DNA of 64,000 nucleotides from Monilinia fructicola (GCA_008692225.1 VICG01000007.1:1894501-1958500), one strand, 5' to 3'. Positions 11,431 to 23,884 are shown, numbered from the stretch's first letter. A program made the numbers and translations. Notes: generated by a model from the letters alone, not told the origin.

Positions 11431-12918
11431 CTAAAGCTTAGCATTTTCTCCTCTCTGTGCAATCGCCCTCGCCGTCTCCAACTGGGCTCTCAAATCCTCA
11501 TCCCAAATCCACTTACACCTCTCCCTCAATCTCTGCTTCATACCCTCAATATCAGGCCCATTCTCGCCTCCCAAAATCTCCTCATTCTCAAACTCATAAA
11601 GTGCTGCCGCTTCCCTACTAGTCGTAACAACCTTTTGACTTCTCGGTCTCCTGACCTCATCATACGCTTTCAACGCTCCTTCAATATCCGCCAACTTCGT
11701 ACAATCTCCCAGTAAATTGCTTAAAATAAACGCATCTTCAATAGCCTGACCCGCACCAGCTCCTTGATGGGGCGTAGTTGCGTGAGCGGCATCCCCAAGG
11801 AGCACAATTCGTCCTTTGTAGAATGTTGGAGCTGGGAGAGAATCGAAGAGAGCCCAGACGTCTGGCTTTTCCATCAGGGATAGAATGTGTTTCACATCTT
11901 TACCCCAACCTTCAAAATCTTCAAACATATCTGATTCTTTCATTGGAAGGACCCATTTTTCATTGTCCCATTTTCCATCCTTTTTGGAGCGGAATGCTAC
12001 GACGTTCATGACGGCACCTTTTTCGATGGGGAACGTCAGGACCTGGAGATATTAGAGTGGCTCGATTTGGTTAGGACGGAATACCTACATGGCCTTTGTG
12101 ACCAACATACATTTGACTATTTCTAGCCAAAGATTCACCAACAGCCGCAACAGCCTTTTCCATAGGGATTAAGCCTCTGTATGCATACTTTCCACTAAAA
12201 ACTGGTGTTGTGGCCTCGTGATCATCGCCAAGAACCATATGCCTCGTTCTCGATTTAACACCATCACAGCCGATCACCACATCTGCCTCGGCGGTCGTCC
12301 CATCGTGGAAAGTCATCTGTAACCTACTTCCCTTTTCCTCTACCTTTTCGACCCTTTTCCCGAATCGGGCGTTTTCATTCGGAACCAGCTTCACCAATTC
12401 GTCAAGAAAATGCGCTCTGTGAACTGAAGCTTGCCCACAGCCTTTCGCCACAACTTCAGTTAAAAACTCTCCTTCTTTAACAGGAGGGCCGTGTTTAAAA
12501 TCTGTCCAACCTTCTTCGGCCATTCCTACCCGGAAATCAAACCAAATGTCTCTCTCCTCCGGTGATCCATTGCTCGTTGCACAATTGTCAAACCCGTGTT
12601 TGACAGCTGGGTCTATTAATTCCATTGCTCGGACGGAATTGGGTCCAAATGATACTCCAGCACCCTGTGAATCATGAGCTTCAAGGTAATTTGAAAAGGA
12701 GATGGTATCATCATACGATTTCGGCAAAGGCAGGTGCTGCTTCGTATACTATGAATGGTATATTTTGTTTCAAGAGCCCTATTGCCATACATAGCCCACC
12801 AATCCCTCCGCCTAGGTAATGTTAGATATTGGCTCATGATGATCACTAGTTTCGGTTTCAACTTACCACAAATGGCAACATGGAAAGGTTTCTTTGGCTG
12901 AGTGGACGTTGACATCAT
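11431..12918 (-). CDS. FAD-dependent monooxygenase, salicylate hydroxylase-like
   Basis: A class A flavoprotein monooxygenase of about 444 residues, expected to hydroxylate an aromatic or related substrate using NAD(P)H and oxygen. Exons: 12867-12918, 12717-12811, 12089-12664 and 11431-12042; introns of 55, 52 and 46 nt. The three family fingerprints are present: GGGIGG (about 18-23, spanning the first splice site), the GCDGVKSRTR block, and GRIVLLGDAAHATTPHQGAG (FAD ribityl binding, about 318-337). No signal peptide or membrane anchor is seen, so it is likely cytosolic. The substrate cannot be read from sequence, and no biosynthetic neighbours suggest a cluster. The start may be either of two adjacent ATGs (12918 or 12915). 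The frame is intact throughout. Confidence 0.9.
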
Positions 12919-13766
12919 AGACAATTATAGATTACTATTGGGAGGACCTCGGGAGATTTATGAAGGGGTAAGGTTGATCTTATTGGTCAATGGAAAGTAG
13001 AACGAACTATGATAGAAGACTTGGATGAAGTTGAACTGAGAATGAGAAGATGAGTTCACTCGAAGGAAAACTTTGAAGTATATATAGTTATAACTAGATA
13101 ACTTGGTCTATGGAGTCACTGGTGGGTATACTCATATAGTAAAAGGAAGCCTAGTCCCGGCCGGCATAACGTTGACGTTGATGCTAACCATGTATAGCGG
13201 ATGTCGGGGCGGCACTTGCCAAGCTCCCCGCAAAAGTTCAACCATCTCAATAATTATTGATCGATAGATGAGAGAATCGGGACTATGTAAAATAGATTAA
13301 GGTGGCAGTCGGGGCTCGGTATTCATAAATCCGGCCTCAAATTGATGATAATGTGATGATTTAAACTTTTAAGAGGTTCGTTGAGCATTGGGCTCGGGGA
13401 GATAAAAAAATGCCAGTCGGAGTTAAGGAAGAGCGTGTGTGTTGTGTATTCAAGGGTTCAAACTTCAAGGCTGTCTGTGGGAAAGGTTTGGTGTTTTCTC
13501 CATCTACCACGTGATTCGGTGTCGAGGGCGCGTTTTTATCCAAACCAGCTTGCAAGGTTCGCGGCAGGCTTCTCTTATCATCATCATCCATCCACTTCAT
13601 CACCCATCTCGTCACATCTTGTCACATCTTCCTTCATCTTCCCATTCGCTTTTTGTCTAGCCTTCCACTATATATTGACCCATAAAAAAGATGATCATTT
13701 ATGGGAGTACAATATCTTTGACACCTTCCATCTACTCTTCTACATATATAGAGGTAGTCAGTCATT
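12919..13766. promoter_or_regulatory. Divergent promoter, monooxygenase / WSS1
   Basis: 848 bp between the divergent starts of the monooxygenase and the protease. It contains CCCGGCCGG near 13155, a GTCGGGGCGGC stretch near 13203 and a GTCGGGGCTCGG stretch near 13309. These are GC-rich in an otherwise AT-rich gap and could be zinc-cluster factor sites. A TATATATAG run lies near 13077 on the monooxygenase side and ATATATAGAG near 13743 just upstream of the protease ATG. Confidence 0.4.
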
Positions 13767-15337
13767 ATGCCTTTAGGTTGGGAAAGGATCAACGCCAAAA
13801 GAACACAACCAAACAATAATATCGTCTTTATCAAACCTCTCACTGGACAAGATGAATCCAAATCACAAGAATTTCTCGAGCGAATCGCAGCCCAATGTAC
13901 TCCAATAATGAATAAACATCATCTTTCTGTGGCGTCACTGGAAGAATACCCCCCCAATCTGGAATTCTGGGGTATGGTTCTATTTCCTGCAGCTCCATCG
14001 GCGCAACTTCTAACATTTTTGGTAATCAACAGGGCGTAACTTTAACAATGGAGAAGTAATCCAGCTCGTTCTCAAATCTCCCTCAACAGGAAGATGGCTT
14101 CCATTCAAATTTGTGCAAATGGTCATGATGCATGAATTGGCGCATTGTAAACAGATGAATCATTCTGGGGCGTTTTGGAAAGTTAGAAATGAATACTCGG
14201 CGGAGATGAGGGGGCTTTGGGAGAGGGGTTACACGGGTGATGGACTTTGGGGACAGGGTGTATTGTTGAAAGATGGCGCCTTTACGGGAGATCACCTAGC
14301 TGAAGGGGAGCTTTTGCCCGAACATTTGTGTGGTGGGACGTTCAGGTCAAGAGGGGGAGGGAAGAAGAGGAAGGCACAGCCGAAGATTACATATAAAGAG
14401 CAGAAGGAGAGAAGAATTAGAAAAAAGTTCGGTGTTAATGGGGTTGCTTGTGAGTACCCTTGGCTACACTCTTTAATGTTCCAGCCTATGTCCGCCCTTC
14501 ACAATGCACGTACTAATTGCCAATGACAGTAGGAGAAGACCTCGCCACCAAGACCGCCCTTGAAAATGGAAAATCCAATCCCTCCAAACCAAAAGTTGCC
14601 AGCAGTAAAAGAGGTCGAGATCTCCGTGCCGCAGCAGCATTGGCTCGTTTCGAAGTCAACAAAGAAGCACCAGGGATGAAAGACGAAGATCTAGTCACTG
14701 ATAGCGAAGCAGAGAGCCTTGTGGATGATGAGGTATACATCAAGCCTGAACCAGATGATGCACTTGATCTTGATGGGAGTAGACTTGTGGACAAGAAAAG
14801 GTAGGGGAATGGTCAAGGTTTGTGGAGATGAGGATAGCGATAATGAGGATGCGAAGAGGGAATTTGAGGAGTTGAGGGGGATGGAGAGTATTGAGAGATA
14901 CTTCAAACCGGATGGGTCGTCGAAGGTCAGGCGGGAAGCGGGAGGGGGGCTGGTACCTAACGGGGTCGAGTCTTCAAAGTCACGAAAGCCGATTCAAATC
15001 GACAGTGACGAGGAAAATAAACACACTTCGAAAAACTACATCGATGATCAAGAAAGAATTACTCCCCTCCCCACCTGTTCCGTCGACATCAACCGCCAAA
15101 CAATCTAATCCAAAAGCCTCTACATCTGCAGCCCCTTCCACTCCATCAACCTGCCCAATCTGCTCCCTCGAAAACCCACCTCTCTCACTTACCTGCACAG
15201 TATGCGCCAACGTCCTTCGCCCTGAGCATGTCACTGGCTCCTGGAAATGTAAGGCTGAGATGTGTAAAGAAGGACTGTATATTAATGCCGGCGACGTGGC
15301 CTTTTGCGGAGTTTGTGGTGAACGCAAGGGGGCTTGA
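13767..15337 (+). CDS. WSS1: WSS1-like DNA-dependent metalloprotease (WLM domain)
   Basis: A SprT-like protease that degrades DNA-protein crosslinks, acting in the nucleus with Cdc48 and SUMO. Exons: 13767-13971, 14033-14449 and 14530-15337 (introns 61 and 80 nt). The WLM domain fills roughly residues 1-160, with zinc site HELAHCKQMNH (H102, E103, H106, H112). An acidic linker holds IQIDSDEE, a SUMO-interacting type motif. A RanBP2-like zinc finger near the C-terminus has CPIC...CTVC spacing, followed by another Cys set (CKAEMC, CGVCGERKG). Two one-base-long A runs, at 14796-14799 and 15031-15035, break the frame in the linker; removing one base in each restores about 475 residues. Linker frames are less certain than the domain frames. 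Confidence 0.9.
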
Positions 15338-15997
15338 GAAATTTCCAACTCGTAGCTCTTATCTTTGATAAAGGCTGCAAGATATCCAAAAGGGCTTTGG
15401 TCCAAAGGGAATGTTGGTGTTTGATTTTTGAACCCCTCTCTCACTGGAAGGCTGGGTTGGATGCGAATGCTTGGTGCCCGCGTTTTGGCACAGGCCGTTT
15501 GCGATGGGATGTTGGTCATGGGATTTGGGTAGTATGGGGATATCAATATCAAGTCATGATATCGTATTGACGAGTCGGAAATGTGCATATGGATACGTTC
15601 AGATGTTTCATCTTCGTCATCACATTAGAGCGATATGGCCAGGAAGACAGAGCGGACTATATGCATATATGACGTGTTGAATATTGCAAATAATCATTGA
15701 TGGGATGTCGATCATCGCAGTACTTGCAAATCATGCTCGGCTGTATCAAACTCCCCGGGAAGGGCTGGGGGAAGGAAAATGAAGGAGTTGAGGGAGCTTA
15801 CTGGAGTTGATCGGTTTCATAGTCGGAAGGTGGAAAGGACAAGCTCTCATGTATTAGTGTGGTTGGTCTTGTTTGAAGTAAGGTGTGTACATAGGGGGGT
15901 ATTTATATAAGCTCGCTGCATCGTAGAACTCATGCATTCATTTAAATGACGAAGATGTCACGGCGACACGCTTCCACCACCTTCGCCTTTGCTTTTC

Positions 15998-16018
<21 letters not shown>
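15338..16018. other. Intergenic, WSS1 to proline iminopeptidase
   Basis: 681 bp between convergent gene ends. Apart from the tetranucleotide repeat at its right edge I see no coding signal or RNA gene. Confidence 0.5.

Positions 16019-16026
<8 letters not shown>
15998..16026. repeat. AATC tetranucleotide microsatellite
   Basis: Seven copies of ATCA on the plus strand. It runs into the last codons of the minus-strand iminopeptidase, whose TGA stop (16019-16021) is made by the repeat itself. Confidence 0.95.
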
Positions 16027-16029
<3 letters not shown>

Positions 16030-18107
16030 CATCGTCCCTCAAGCCAAACAACTCGGCCATCATCTCCCCCGACCGACTCCGCACCGCGTCATGATACATC
16101 CCATTCGTAACCCACTGTTTGCAACCCCTCACCAAGCGAACCGTTTCCTGCGCCAGCCCAAAATCCACATACATATCATCGACGTACGTGGCAGCAAAGA
16201 CGGGGGACCTCGTTGCGGGCGAGCTGCCACTCGTCGTAGAGGGGCGGCCAATCAGCGTAGGCGGCCAGGAGCTTGGCGGCGGGGTAGATGGCGTGGAGCT
16301 CGGGGGACGTCTCGAACATGAAGGGGTAGATCATCTCGCCGGAGAAGAAGAGCGGCTCGCTGATTATGGAGGTGGGGGAGCGGGGGCGCGAGGTGAGCCA
16401 TTTGTATTCGGAGAGGGTTTTGCCGACCTTTTGGAAGAGGGGGGGGAGGGGGTTAGTCTTTTCGGTGGGAGTGGAGGTCCGGGGGCGGGGGGGAACTTAC
16501 TCGGTCGGCGGCCCATTCGGAGGCTTTGCCTTGGCAGTAGATGGATTCGTGGAGGATGGCGTAGATCACGTTATTGTCCATGCTATGTGATTGGGGAGTT
16601 AGTGACGACATGTTGAGGAAGATTTGGAAGTAGAATGGGGAGCTCGGGAAGGGAAATATCCAAACACACTCAGGCATGAGAGTGTGAAATAGCAGAACTA
16701 TATTGCTCACCTGACCATATCCTCAACGGCCTTGAGAGTCGGTTTGGTAACGAAAGAAAATTGATCCAAATCCGAACTCATCCTCAAGACAATGTCATGA
16801 ACCATATCCAAGCCCCCATGGAATCCAAAGTTGATGCCCATAGTCAAGAACATTCTCACCGTCAACGTACCACCCGAAGGCATTTTGAGTCCATTTTTGG
16901 CGCTGATATGTATGGCCAGACCTTGAATAACAGCGACATCTTCGGGAAATTTCTCATAGTAGGCTCGGTTTCTTTCGATTACTTTTTGGTAGGTGGCACG
17001 GTAGACTCGGTCAGGTGGGTGCCCTACGGGTGCTAGACCGCCACTCGTGAAGACTTCACGAAGGCCTTGGTGGTGAAAGGAAAGGTATGTGAGAACACAG
17101 AAACCGCCGAAGGATTGACCGAAGACGGACCATCTGTATGATTTAGCTAGTGTTCAATACGGTTTTAAGAGATGTGGAGCTCAAGGTATGAGAATTTTAA
17201 GGGGTGTGTTTAAAAGCAGAGTTCTGAGGGGGGGGAGGAGGAATTACATTTGAAGGTTGGATCAATAGAAGAAGAGAATCCTGAAGAAAGCCACATACTT
17301 TTTAAGTTCTTCTGGGTAATCGGCAGTAAGAATCTTTCTTATAGCCTCACAGTCCCTCACGATATTGTCAGCTCTGAAATGCTTAAGATAATCCGCTTGA
17401 CGTTGAGCATCTCCTTGTAAAGCCAAAGTACCAGCCGAGATAGGATTACTCAATCCAGTACCCCGCTGATCAATATACAGCATTTGGTACCCTTTATTAA
17501 GGACTACATTGGTGATTGGAGCATCTTGGGGAGGTCTACATCCAAAACCTGGTCCACCTTGAAGATAGACAAACCACGGCTTTTGGGAGGACTTGCGGAT
17601 CTCTTCTTCCGTGGGTTTTGCTGCCGGGTTTTCATATTTTATCACGCTGCGCGCAAAGATACGAATTGACCCTTTGGATTCATTGGAGTAGCTAGACAGA
17701 TTCGAATCAGTATTTTGGTTTATGAGAAGATAGTCACTGCTGGTTGCGTAATTATAGGTAGGTTTTTTTGGAGGGGGGGGCGAGGAGGAGAATCACTTAC
17801 TCCAAAGGAACCTCGAAAAACAGTTCAGAAACCTTTAGTTTCCCTATAGAAAATATTAATTTTTTATCTTCATGTTGAGTGTGAGGGAGAAGCAATCATC
17901 GTAAATCCAGACCAGGAAGCTAAAAAGGTGCTACAAATTGACTGGGCTGAATTTGAGTATTACCTCGTATGTAGATTCCAACCAACTGGTCATGAAAGAT
18001 ACAAAAAAGCACAATATCCAATAAAGAGATGAAGCTTTTCAGAACCAGATTACGATCTTACCTGGTATCAAATGTGTTTTTGAGTCCACTAGCTGCGATA
18101 AAGACAT
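16019..18107 (-). CDS. Proline iminopeptidase-like serine hydrolase (S33, alpha/beta hydrolase)
   Basis: Cleaves N-terminal proline from peptides in characterised relatives; the actual substrate here is unknown. Six exons: 18062-18107, 17801-17843, 17299-17691, 16711-17133, 16501-16582 and 16019-16427. Introns of 73 to 218 nt are long for this window. About 464 residues. The oxyanion motif LQGGPGFG sits at 73-80 and the nucleophile elbow GQSFGG has its Ser at about 168. The C-terminal part has VPVFAATYVDDMYVDF (acid region) and NGMYHDAVR, where the catalytic His is expected. There is no signal peptide, so it is probably cytosolic. The GGGGG run at 16202-16206 is one base too long and breaks the frame before PVFAATY. 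The stop codon lies in an AATC repeat. Confidence 0.92.
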
Positions 18108-19545
18108 CTTGCTATATGGTGTTGAGACTGATCTTGTCCTTGACAATTTGAAAAGATGTTTATTAATGTGAAGCATATGAATGAGATGAGAATTTTGAAG
18201 GTACAATAACAATAACCTGATTATGTGAAGGCAAATGACCAATTGCAAGCTACCTGAGAAGATGTATAATTTTGAGAAATGGGTCGACACAGATAATGAA
18301 GCAGGTAGAGAGAGTATGCTGTTGTTGATCAATGATCAATGATCATGATAGATGAGATCTCACACTCAAAAGAAGATGAACAATAGGTAGGAGGGAGGTA
18401 GGAGGTAGGTAGGAGGTAGGTAGCCTACGTAAAGAGAGGACTGCCAGAACGGTTGTCGTCAAAATGAATGAGATGGTGACGAGGCTATCGAAGTATATAT
18501 ACTGTGTATCTTGAGTGAGTGAGTATATACAGTGTCCAGTGTCCACGGGAACAGCATCACCTTATGATACTGTGCATGCAAGTCTTCACCTTACCTAATT
18601 TAATGAATGTTTACCGAATGAATTACTCGACTGTAATCTTTTTCTTTTTCACATGTAACATCCACCCATCCATCCATACCCTTGGACATACCTGCCTACA
18701 CCTGGGCAGTACCTACTACCCAGTATCTACCTACATGCAGATATACTTTCATTAACTTGAAATGGAAGAGGGAAACCATTCCAATGCTCAAGCGTGGGGC
18801 AAAATCACAAGGGCGGATATCAACCCCACCAAGGAACAAGATTGGTCAAGATAAAGCATCCATGGATCTTCCACAAGGAAAAAAGTTCATTGCTGGTATC
18901 AGATACCTACATGGGGACATACGGAGTACAGGTATATATACACAATATATACATATATATAAACACACCTCTATAGACATCTGTTTACATACATACTTAT
19001 ATACTTATATACTTATACATAGTTCTACACCTACATACATACCCATATACCTACATACACACCGCATACACACCTACATACATACCTACATACACACCTA
19101 CCCAAAAGAACTAAAGGTATGTGATCGTTCAATACCTACCTACGACTCTCTCTTCAGTCACAACCACACCTGCAAAGGAAGAAGGAAACGAGAGCTGTGG
19201 TACGATTATGCTATGCTTGCTCAACGATATAAATGTTTCCATGTTTACCATATTGTTCATCATTGGAGGAAATGAAAAGTTCATTTTTGCATGTCTCGTG
19301 CTTGAAGATTCTTCAATTCACTGGCTGGATGTGACATCGTATAAAGCTACATATATACATGGACGGCTGCAAAATCTCCTGGGAAGATTATGTCCACAAC
19401 AACCTTAACGTTCACTCCATCCTGCAGAGTAGCTACTGCTATATATCTACAAAACCACTAACTTTACTCTCATATAGTCACGTGATATACCCGCGCATCC
19501 CCTATCGCCTCTTCCGTACAATCTTCCATATTACATTCATTCGGG
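18108..19545. other. Intergenic, iminopeptidase to KEL3 (divergent)
   Basis: 1.4 kb upstream of both genes. It contains AGGTAGG-type repeats near 18390-18425 and a long ACATAC/CTACATAC tract at 18950-19105. A stretch of open reading there is only repeat translation (Tyr, Ile, His, Thr), so I do not call a gene. Confidence 0.5.
18950..19105. repeat. Imperfect ACATAC / ACCTACATAC repeat tract
   Basis: Degenerate tandem copies of four- and six-base ACAT/ACATAC units with interspersed CTACATAC, about 150 bp. It lies upstream of KEL3. Confidence 0.8.
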
Positions 19546-21726
19546 ATGGCCAAAGATAAGAAATCCAAGTCGGAAGACAAGAAAAAGAAACTCGCCGAGA
19601 AAAAACAAAAGCAAGAAAAAAAGGCCGACAAGAAGGAAAAGAGCAAGGCACAAAAATCAAAAGCCGCAGATGACAGCGATAATGAATCTGTCGACTTGGA
19701 TTCCGTTCTTGCGGAATATGCCAAAGCCCAAGAATCCTTTCTCAAGATTACAGAAGTTCCTTGTGATCCTCCTAGGCCTCGAGCTTCTTCCACTTTGATT
19801 GCTAGTCCTAGTAATGCGAATGAGTTGTTTTTATTCGGGGGCGAGTATTTTAATGGAGCCTTGGCAACGTTCTTCAATGATCTGTATGTTTATGCTATCA
19901 ACAAGGATGAGTGGCATGTAGTCACCAGTCCCAATGCTCCTTTGCCGAGATCCGGGCATGCGTGGTGTAGGGGAGGGAATGCCGGGGGCATATATATGTT
20001 TGGAGGGGAGTTTTCGAGTCCGAAACAGGGAACTTTTTATCATTATAATGTGAGTTTGCCCATGGCTTCATCTTCGGTCTTTTAGACTTTAGGATGAGTA
20101 TATATGACGCAAGCTAACAGGACACAGGATTTTTGGCACCTGAACCCCTCCGAAAGAGAATGGACTCGTCTAGAAACCAAAGGTAAAACCCCTCCCGCTC
20201 GCAGCGGTCACCGCATGACCTACTACAAAAACTACATCATTCTCTTTGGTGGTTTCCAAGACACATCGCAAGCCACCAAGTATCTCTCCGATCTCTGGAT
20301 CTACGATACATCCAACTTCATCTGGCACAACCCCGTTCTCCCACCCGTGACCCAAAAGCCCGACCCTCGCTCTTCCTTTACCTTTCTCCCTCATGAAAAC
20401 GGTGCCGTCATGTACGGAGGATATTCCCGAGTAAAAACCAATGTGACGGGGAAGCAAATGAAAGGCGGCGGAATGGCCATGCGAAACGTATTGAAACCCA
20501 TGGTGCATCAAGATTGTTTTTTTTTCCTCCGCATTACACAGCCCGCCGATACATCAACACCGACACCCCCTACCGTCCGCTGGGAACGTCGCAAAAAAAC
20601 CAGCCAATGCACCAAAACCCTCCACGTGCTGGCGCCACCATGGCGTATCACAAAGGACGTGGTATACAATTTGGCGGTGTACACGATGTTGAGGAATCCG
20701 AGGAGGGAATCGATAGTGAATTCTTCAATACGCTGTTTGCATGGAATATCGAACGAAATCGATATTTTCCCCTTGCTTTGCGAAAGCCACGTGCCCAGAA
20801 GAAAAACAACGCAGGGAATGAAAGGGGAGGAAGAAGAGGGAGAGGTCAGGCGAATGAAGAAGAACTCTTAAGAAATCTAGCAGCCTTGGAAACAGGCAAA
20901 AGTTTGGCGGATGCGGGTGACATGGAGATTGAGAAGGCCAAGCTGGATGACGAGGACGCCGATGCATTGCCCGCTAAGCAGGTCCTGGCGGAATTTCCTC
21001 ATGTGAGGTTTAATGCGCAGTTGGCCGTTCAAGATGACGTGCTATACATCTACGGCGGCACCTACGAAAAAAGGCGATAGGGAATTCACATTCGACGAGA
21101 TGTATGCAGTTGACCTGGGAAAGATGGATGGCGTGAAAGAGATCTTCCGACGCGAGCCCGAGAACTGGCTCGGAAGCGAAGAAGACAGCGACGAGGAAGA
21201 CGACGACGAGGAAGACGAATGGGACGACGACGGACAAGACGACGACGAAGACGAGCAAGGCGACGGCAAACCCGAAGACAAAAGACCCCTCCACACCGAA
21301 AGCACCCGCAAATCCAAGCGCAAAGACAAAGAACCCCTGGGCGTCGACGAAACACCCGCCTCGCCATCATCAACATCCACAGCGCCCACCTTCGACGACA
21401 CACCCGACAGCAGCACCATCGCACCGGAAGACAACCTCCCGCACCCGCGCCCCTTTGAGTCGCGCCGCGATTTCTTCCAGCGCACGGGCAATGAATGGCA
21501 AGAAGCGCTTATGACGGGACTTCGCTGGAAGGGCATCCAGCCGGAGACCTTGAACGTCAAGGAGATTAAAACGAGGGCCTTTGAGATGAGCGAGGAGAAG
21601 TGGTGGGATTGTCGGGAGGAGATCACGGCGTTGGAGGATGAGCAGGAGGCGGCGGGCATTGGGGAGGTGGTTGCTTTGGGGGAGAGGGAGGGGGGTGCTG
21701 GCGGTGGCGTGGGCAGGAGAAGGTAG
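19546..21726 (+). CDS. KEL3: Kelch-repeat protein KEL3 / KLHDC4-like
   Basis: A kelch beta-propeller protein; the yeast relative Kel3 is cytoplasmic and poorly understood. Exons 19546-20049 and 20128-21726, intron 78 nt. The Lys-rich start (KKSKSEDKKKKLAEKKQK) precedes propeller blades marked by LFLFGGEYFNG, IYMFGGEFSS, IILFGGFQDTS, AVMYGGYSR, IQFGGVHDVE and LYIYGGTYEK. After the last blade comes a highly acidic run (EEDSDEEDDDEEDEWDDD) and a conserved tail (FFQRTGNEWQEAL). Three A runs are one base too long: 20593-20599, 20614-20617 and 21067-21072. Removing one base in each gives about 699 continuous residues (RRKKPANAPNPPRAGA, TYEKGDREFTF). The start is the only ATG giving the Lys-rich N-terminus. 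Confidence 0.92.
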
Positions 21727-22092
21727 GTGGGTGGGTGGGTGGATGATGGATCGAAGAGATCCCGGGGGCCGGGGCTCAATGGCATGGATTACACCATCAC
21801 GCTAGTCAAATGTACAAGATATAAGAAAGACCATCAATCTATTTCGCTCTCCTGAACTCCAGCCTATCTATCCCCTTTGTCCGTTTTCCAATCCCCAATT
21901 TCCCTCGGGTATCCCAATCCTTGACTTAAATGTACATACGCATATACTTGCCAGCCACCATCCACGAGCGTCCTTCACCCTGACCGTGACTTGACCGCCC
22001 ATGCTGCGCGAGGATGGCGCCAACACCAGCGACGATGAATCCCACACCAAGCAGCCCTCCACATTCCCGTCGCTTCCCAAGCTCCCCGCACC
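21727..22092. other. Intergenic, KEL3 to VPS71 (convergent)
   Basis: 366 bp between two stop codons. A GGTG tandem run (about 21722-21742) follows the KEL3 stop. Nothing else is seen. Confidence 0.5.
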
Positions 22093-23282
22093 TCACGCCC
22101 CATACCGCGCAAAACACTCCTCCTTGTGCGTGGCCAGACATTCCAGCGCACAAACCCTCCCCCCCGCACCTCATACACTTGACTCTGCCCCAATACCCGC
22201 ACACCTCGCAGAAGACGCGGCCGGGCTTCCGTCGATCTTCGTCCGTCCAGCCGCCTCGCGCCTCGTGATAGCTCAACACGGGCATGTCCAACAAGCTCTG
22301 GATTTCGCCTGGGGACGGAGGGACGGGCACGCGGGAGACGAGCAGGGGGTCGTGATCGCGCGGGTGCGGTTTGGGAGGGGGGAGAGACGGCGTGAGCAGG
22401 GGCGTGAAGGAGGGGGGCGCGATGCCGGGTTCGGCTTCGGTACGGCTTCGGGCTTGGGTTTGGGTTTGGGGGCCGGCGTCGCGGATTGGCGGAGCGGCGT
22501 CGAGATGCTGGGGATGTGCGCGTGGGGCTCTTTCTTCTTGTGGCTTCTCTTTGGGGCGGGGGCCGCCGCTGGGGTTTCTGCGCTCGATGCCATCGGGGTC
22601 TTTTCTCTTGTGGCTGCGCTTGCCCGCGCTCGTCAGGCCCGAGCCGGGCGGCGCGCCTTGCGGGCTGGAGACGCCGGGGGTGCCCGCTTGCGGTTGCTGG
22701 GAGGAGGTCGCGTTGGAGGTGGATGGGAGGGAGGCCAGGGCTTCGTAGTCTGAGAGGTGGTTTGCGAACGTTTTTTGCGAGGCGAGAATTTTGCGGACGG
22801 CGGGCGTGAGCTTCTGGGTGCCTGTTTTGGGGCGTCGATGGTTAGCGTGCTCCTACGGTATAGGTATACATTTCGATCTCTCGATCCTTCTCGAATGCTC
22901 GCTCATAAATTACTTCTCACATCCCCCCTCCCCTGCCCTCAACAAAAGTCATCCCCAACATCACAAAAACCCACGTACCTCTCCCCTCCCTCCCACTCCT
23001 CCCCACAACCGCAATCCCAACGTCCCGGTGATTTTCGCGATCCAACAACTGCAGCTCCCTCAGTATCTTCGCATCCTGCTTCTTCGTCGTGTCGTGCGCG
23101 CTGAAGCCGGCGCCCGCAGCATTCCGAGAGCCAGCATGGGGACCCAAGCCCCGGGCGCGTCTCGAGGAAGGCTGAAAGACCAATTTGCGGCGTCGAGTTG
23201 GCGACATCGGGGACGTATGCCCAGCCGGTGCGGGAGCGGCTTTCCCGGTTGAGAGGGCGACTTCTAGGATGCCGAAATTCAT
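22093..23282 (-). CDS. VPS71: SWR1 chromatin-remodelling complex subunit VPS71/SWC6 (HIT zinc finger)
   Basis: Relative of human ZNHIT1. In the SWR1 complex it helps exchange H2A for H2A.Z. Exons 22979-23282 and 22093-22821, intron 157 nt with a GTACGT donor. About 343 residues. The N-terminus (MNFGILEVA, then GWAYVPD) and the middle (KKQDAKILRELQLLDRENHRDV, then TPAVRKILASQKTFANHLSDYEA) are family-like. The C-terminal HIT finger CEVCGYWGRVKCMRCG...CALEC...HKEEC has eight zinc ligands (about 306, 309, 317, 320, 325, 329, 333, 337). Frame breaks: a missing base near 23227, an extra base near 23138-23145, and one extra base in the seven-base run at 22159-22165 inside the finger. The region is GC-rich, so both strands show long spurious open frames. 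Confidence 0.88.
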
Positions 23283-23884
23283 TTTGGGGGGGGGGGGGGA
23301 TTTGGGGGTGTTTTGTGATGGAGGAGATGAGGGAAAATGGTTTGGGGATTTTTTTTGGTGGTTGATGACGAGGCGAAGGCGAGGCTGAAGGTTGTGGAGA
23401 GTAGAGTACCTGCGCTACAGAAGCTGTAGGAATGAGAATGTCATTGGAAATCAAAGGAGAAATTTACAAAGGCGATTCGTGTATTATTTTACTGATGCTG
23501 AAGTGTATATTCATAGATGAGTCTAGAAAAGATAATTTACCATTGTAATGAAAAGCCTTCGAGGTGTTCCAAAACCTTTGTTCATGCACCCCGGCATAAA
23601 AAATATGTTGGGTTGAGAGTGTTAGCAGTCTTGGAGATGGTTCTTATTTTCTGTACCTAGAATACCTAGCATCATGCTTGCAGCTCACAACAATATACAT
23701 CTCCCATTTCATCGCATCGCATTTCGAAAATCTCTCGTATTATACACGATCTCCCTCTCCCTGCCATTTCATTGCTTCCTCATATTGCCTTTCCACAGTA
23801 GCACCTCCATTCTGTCTGAGCATGCTCGTCTGCCTCCCACAACCAATTGCCCCATCCAATCATCTGCAATCCTCTACGCTTTCT
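23283..23884. other. Intergenic, upstream of VPS71
   Basis: 602 bp from the VPS71 start to the stop of the next minus-strand gene. A nine-base G tract lies at 23286-23299 just upstream of the VPS71 ATG. No gene is seen. Confidence 0.5.

Noticed and set aside
11431..13766. Monooxygenase and WSS1 as part of a biosynthetic cluster
   Set aside because: No synthase, transporter or cluster regulator is nearby; neighbours are housekeeping genes.
18682..19275. Plus-strand frame of 197 codons in intergenic DNA
   Set aside because: Most of it is the translation of ACATAC repeats (Tyr/Ile/His/Thr runs).
21042..21785. Minus-strand open frame opposite the acidic part of KEL3
   Set aside because: Ser/Pro-rich translation is the antisense of GAC/GAG codons; no conserved motif.
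22001..22753. Long plus-strand open frame (250 codons) opposite VPS71
   Set aside because: It is antisense to a gene with clear HIT-finger and linker homology. The translation is Gly/Arg/Ala-rich, as expected of the complement of a GC-rich gene.
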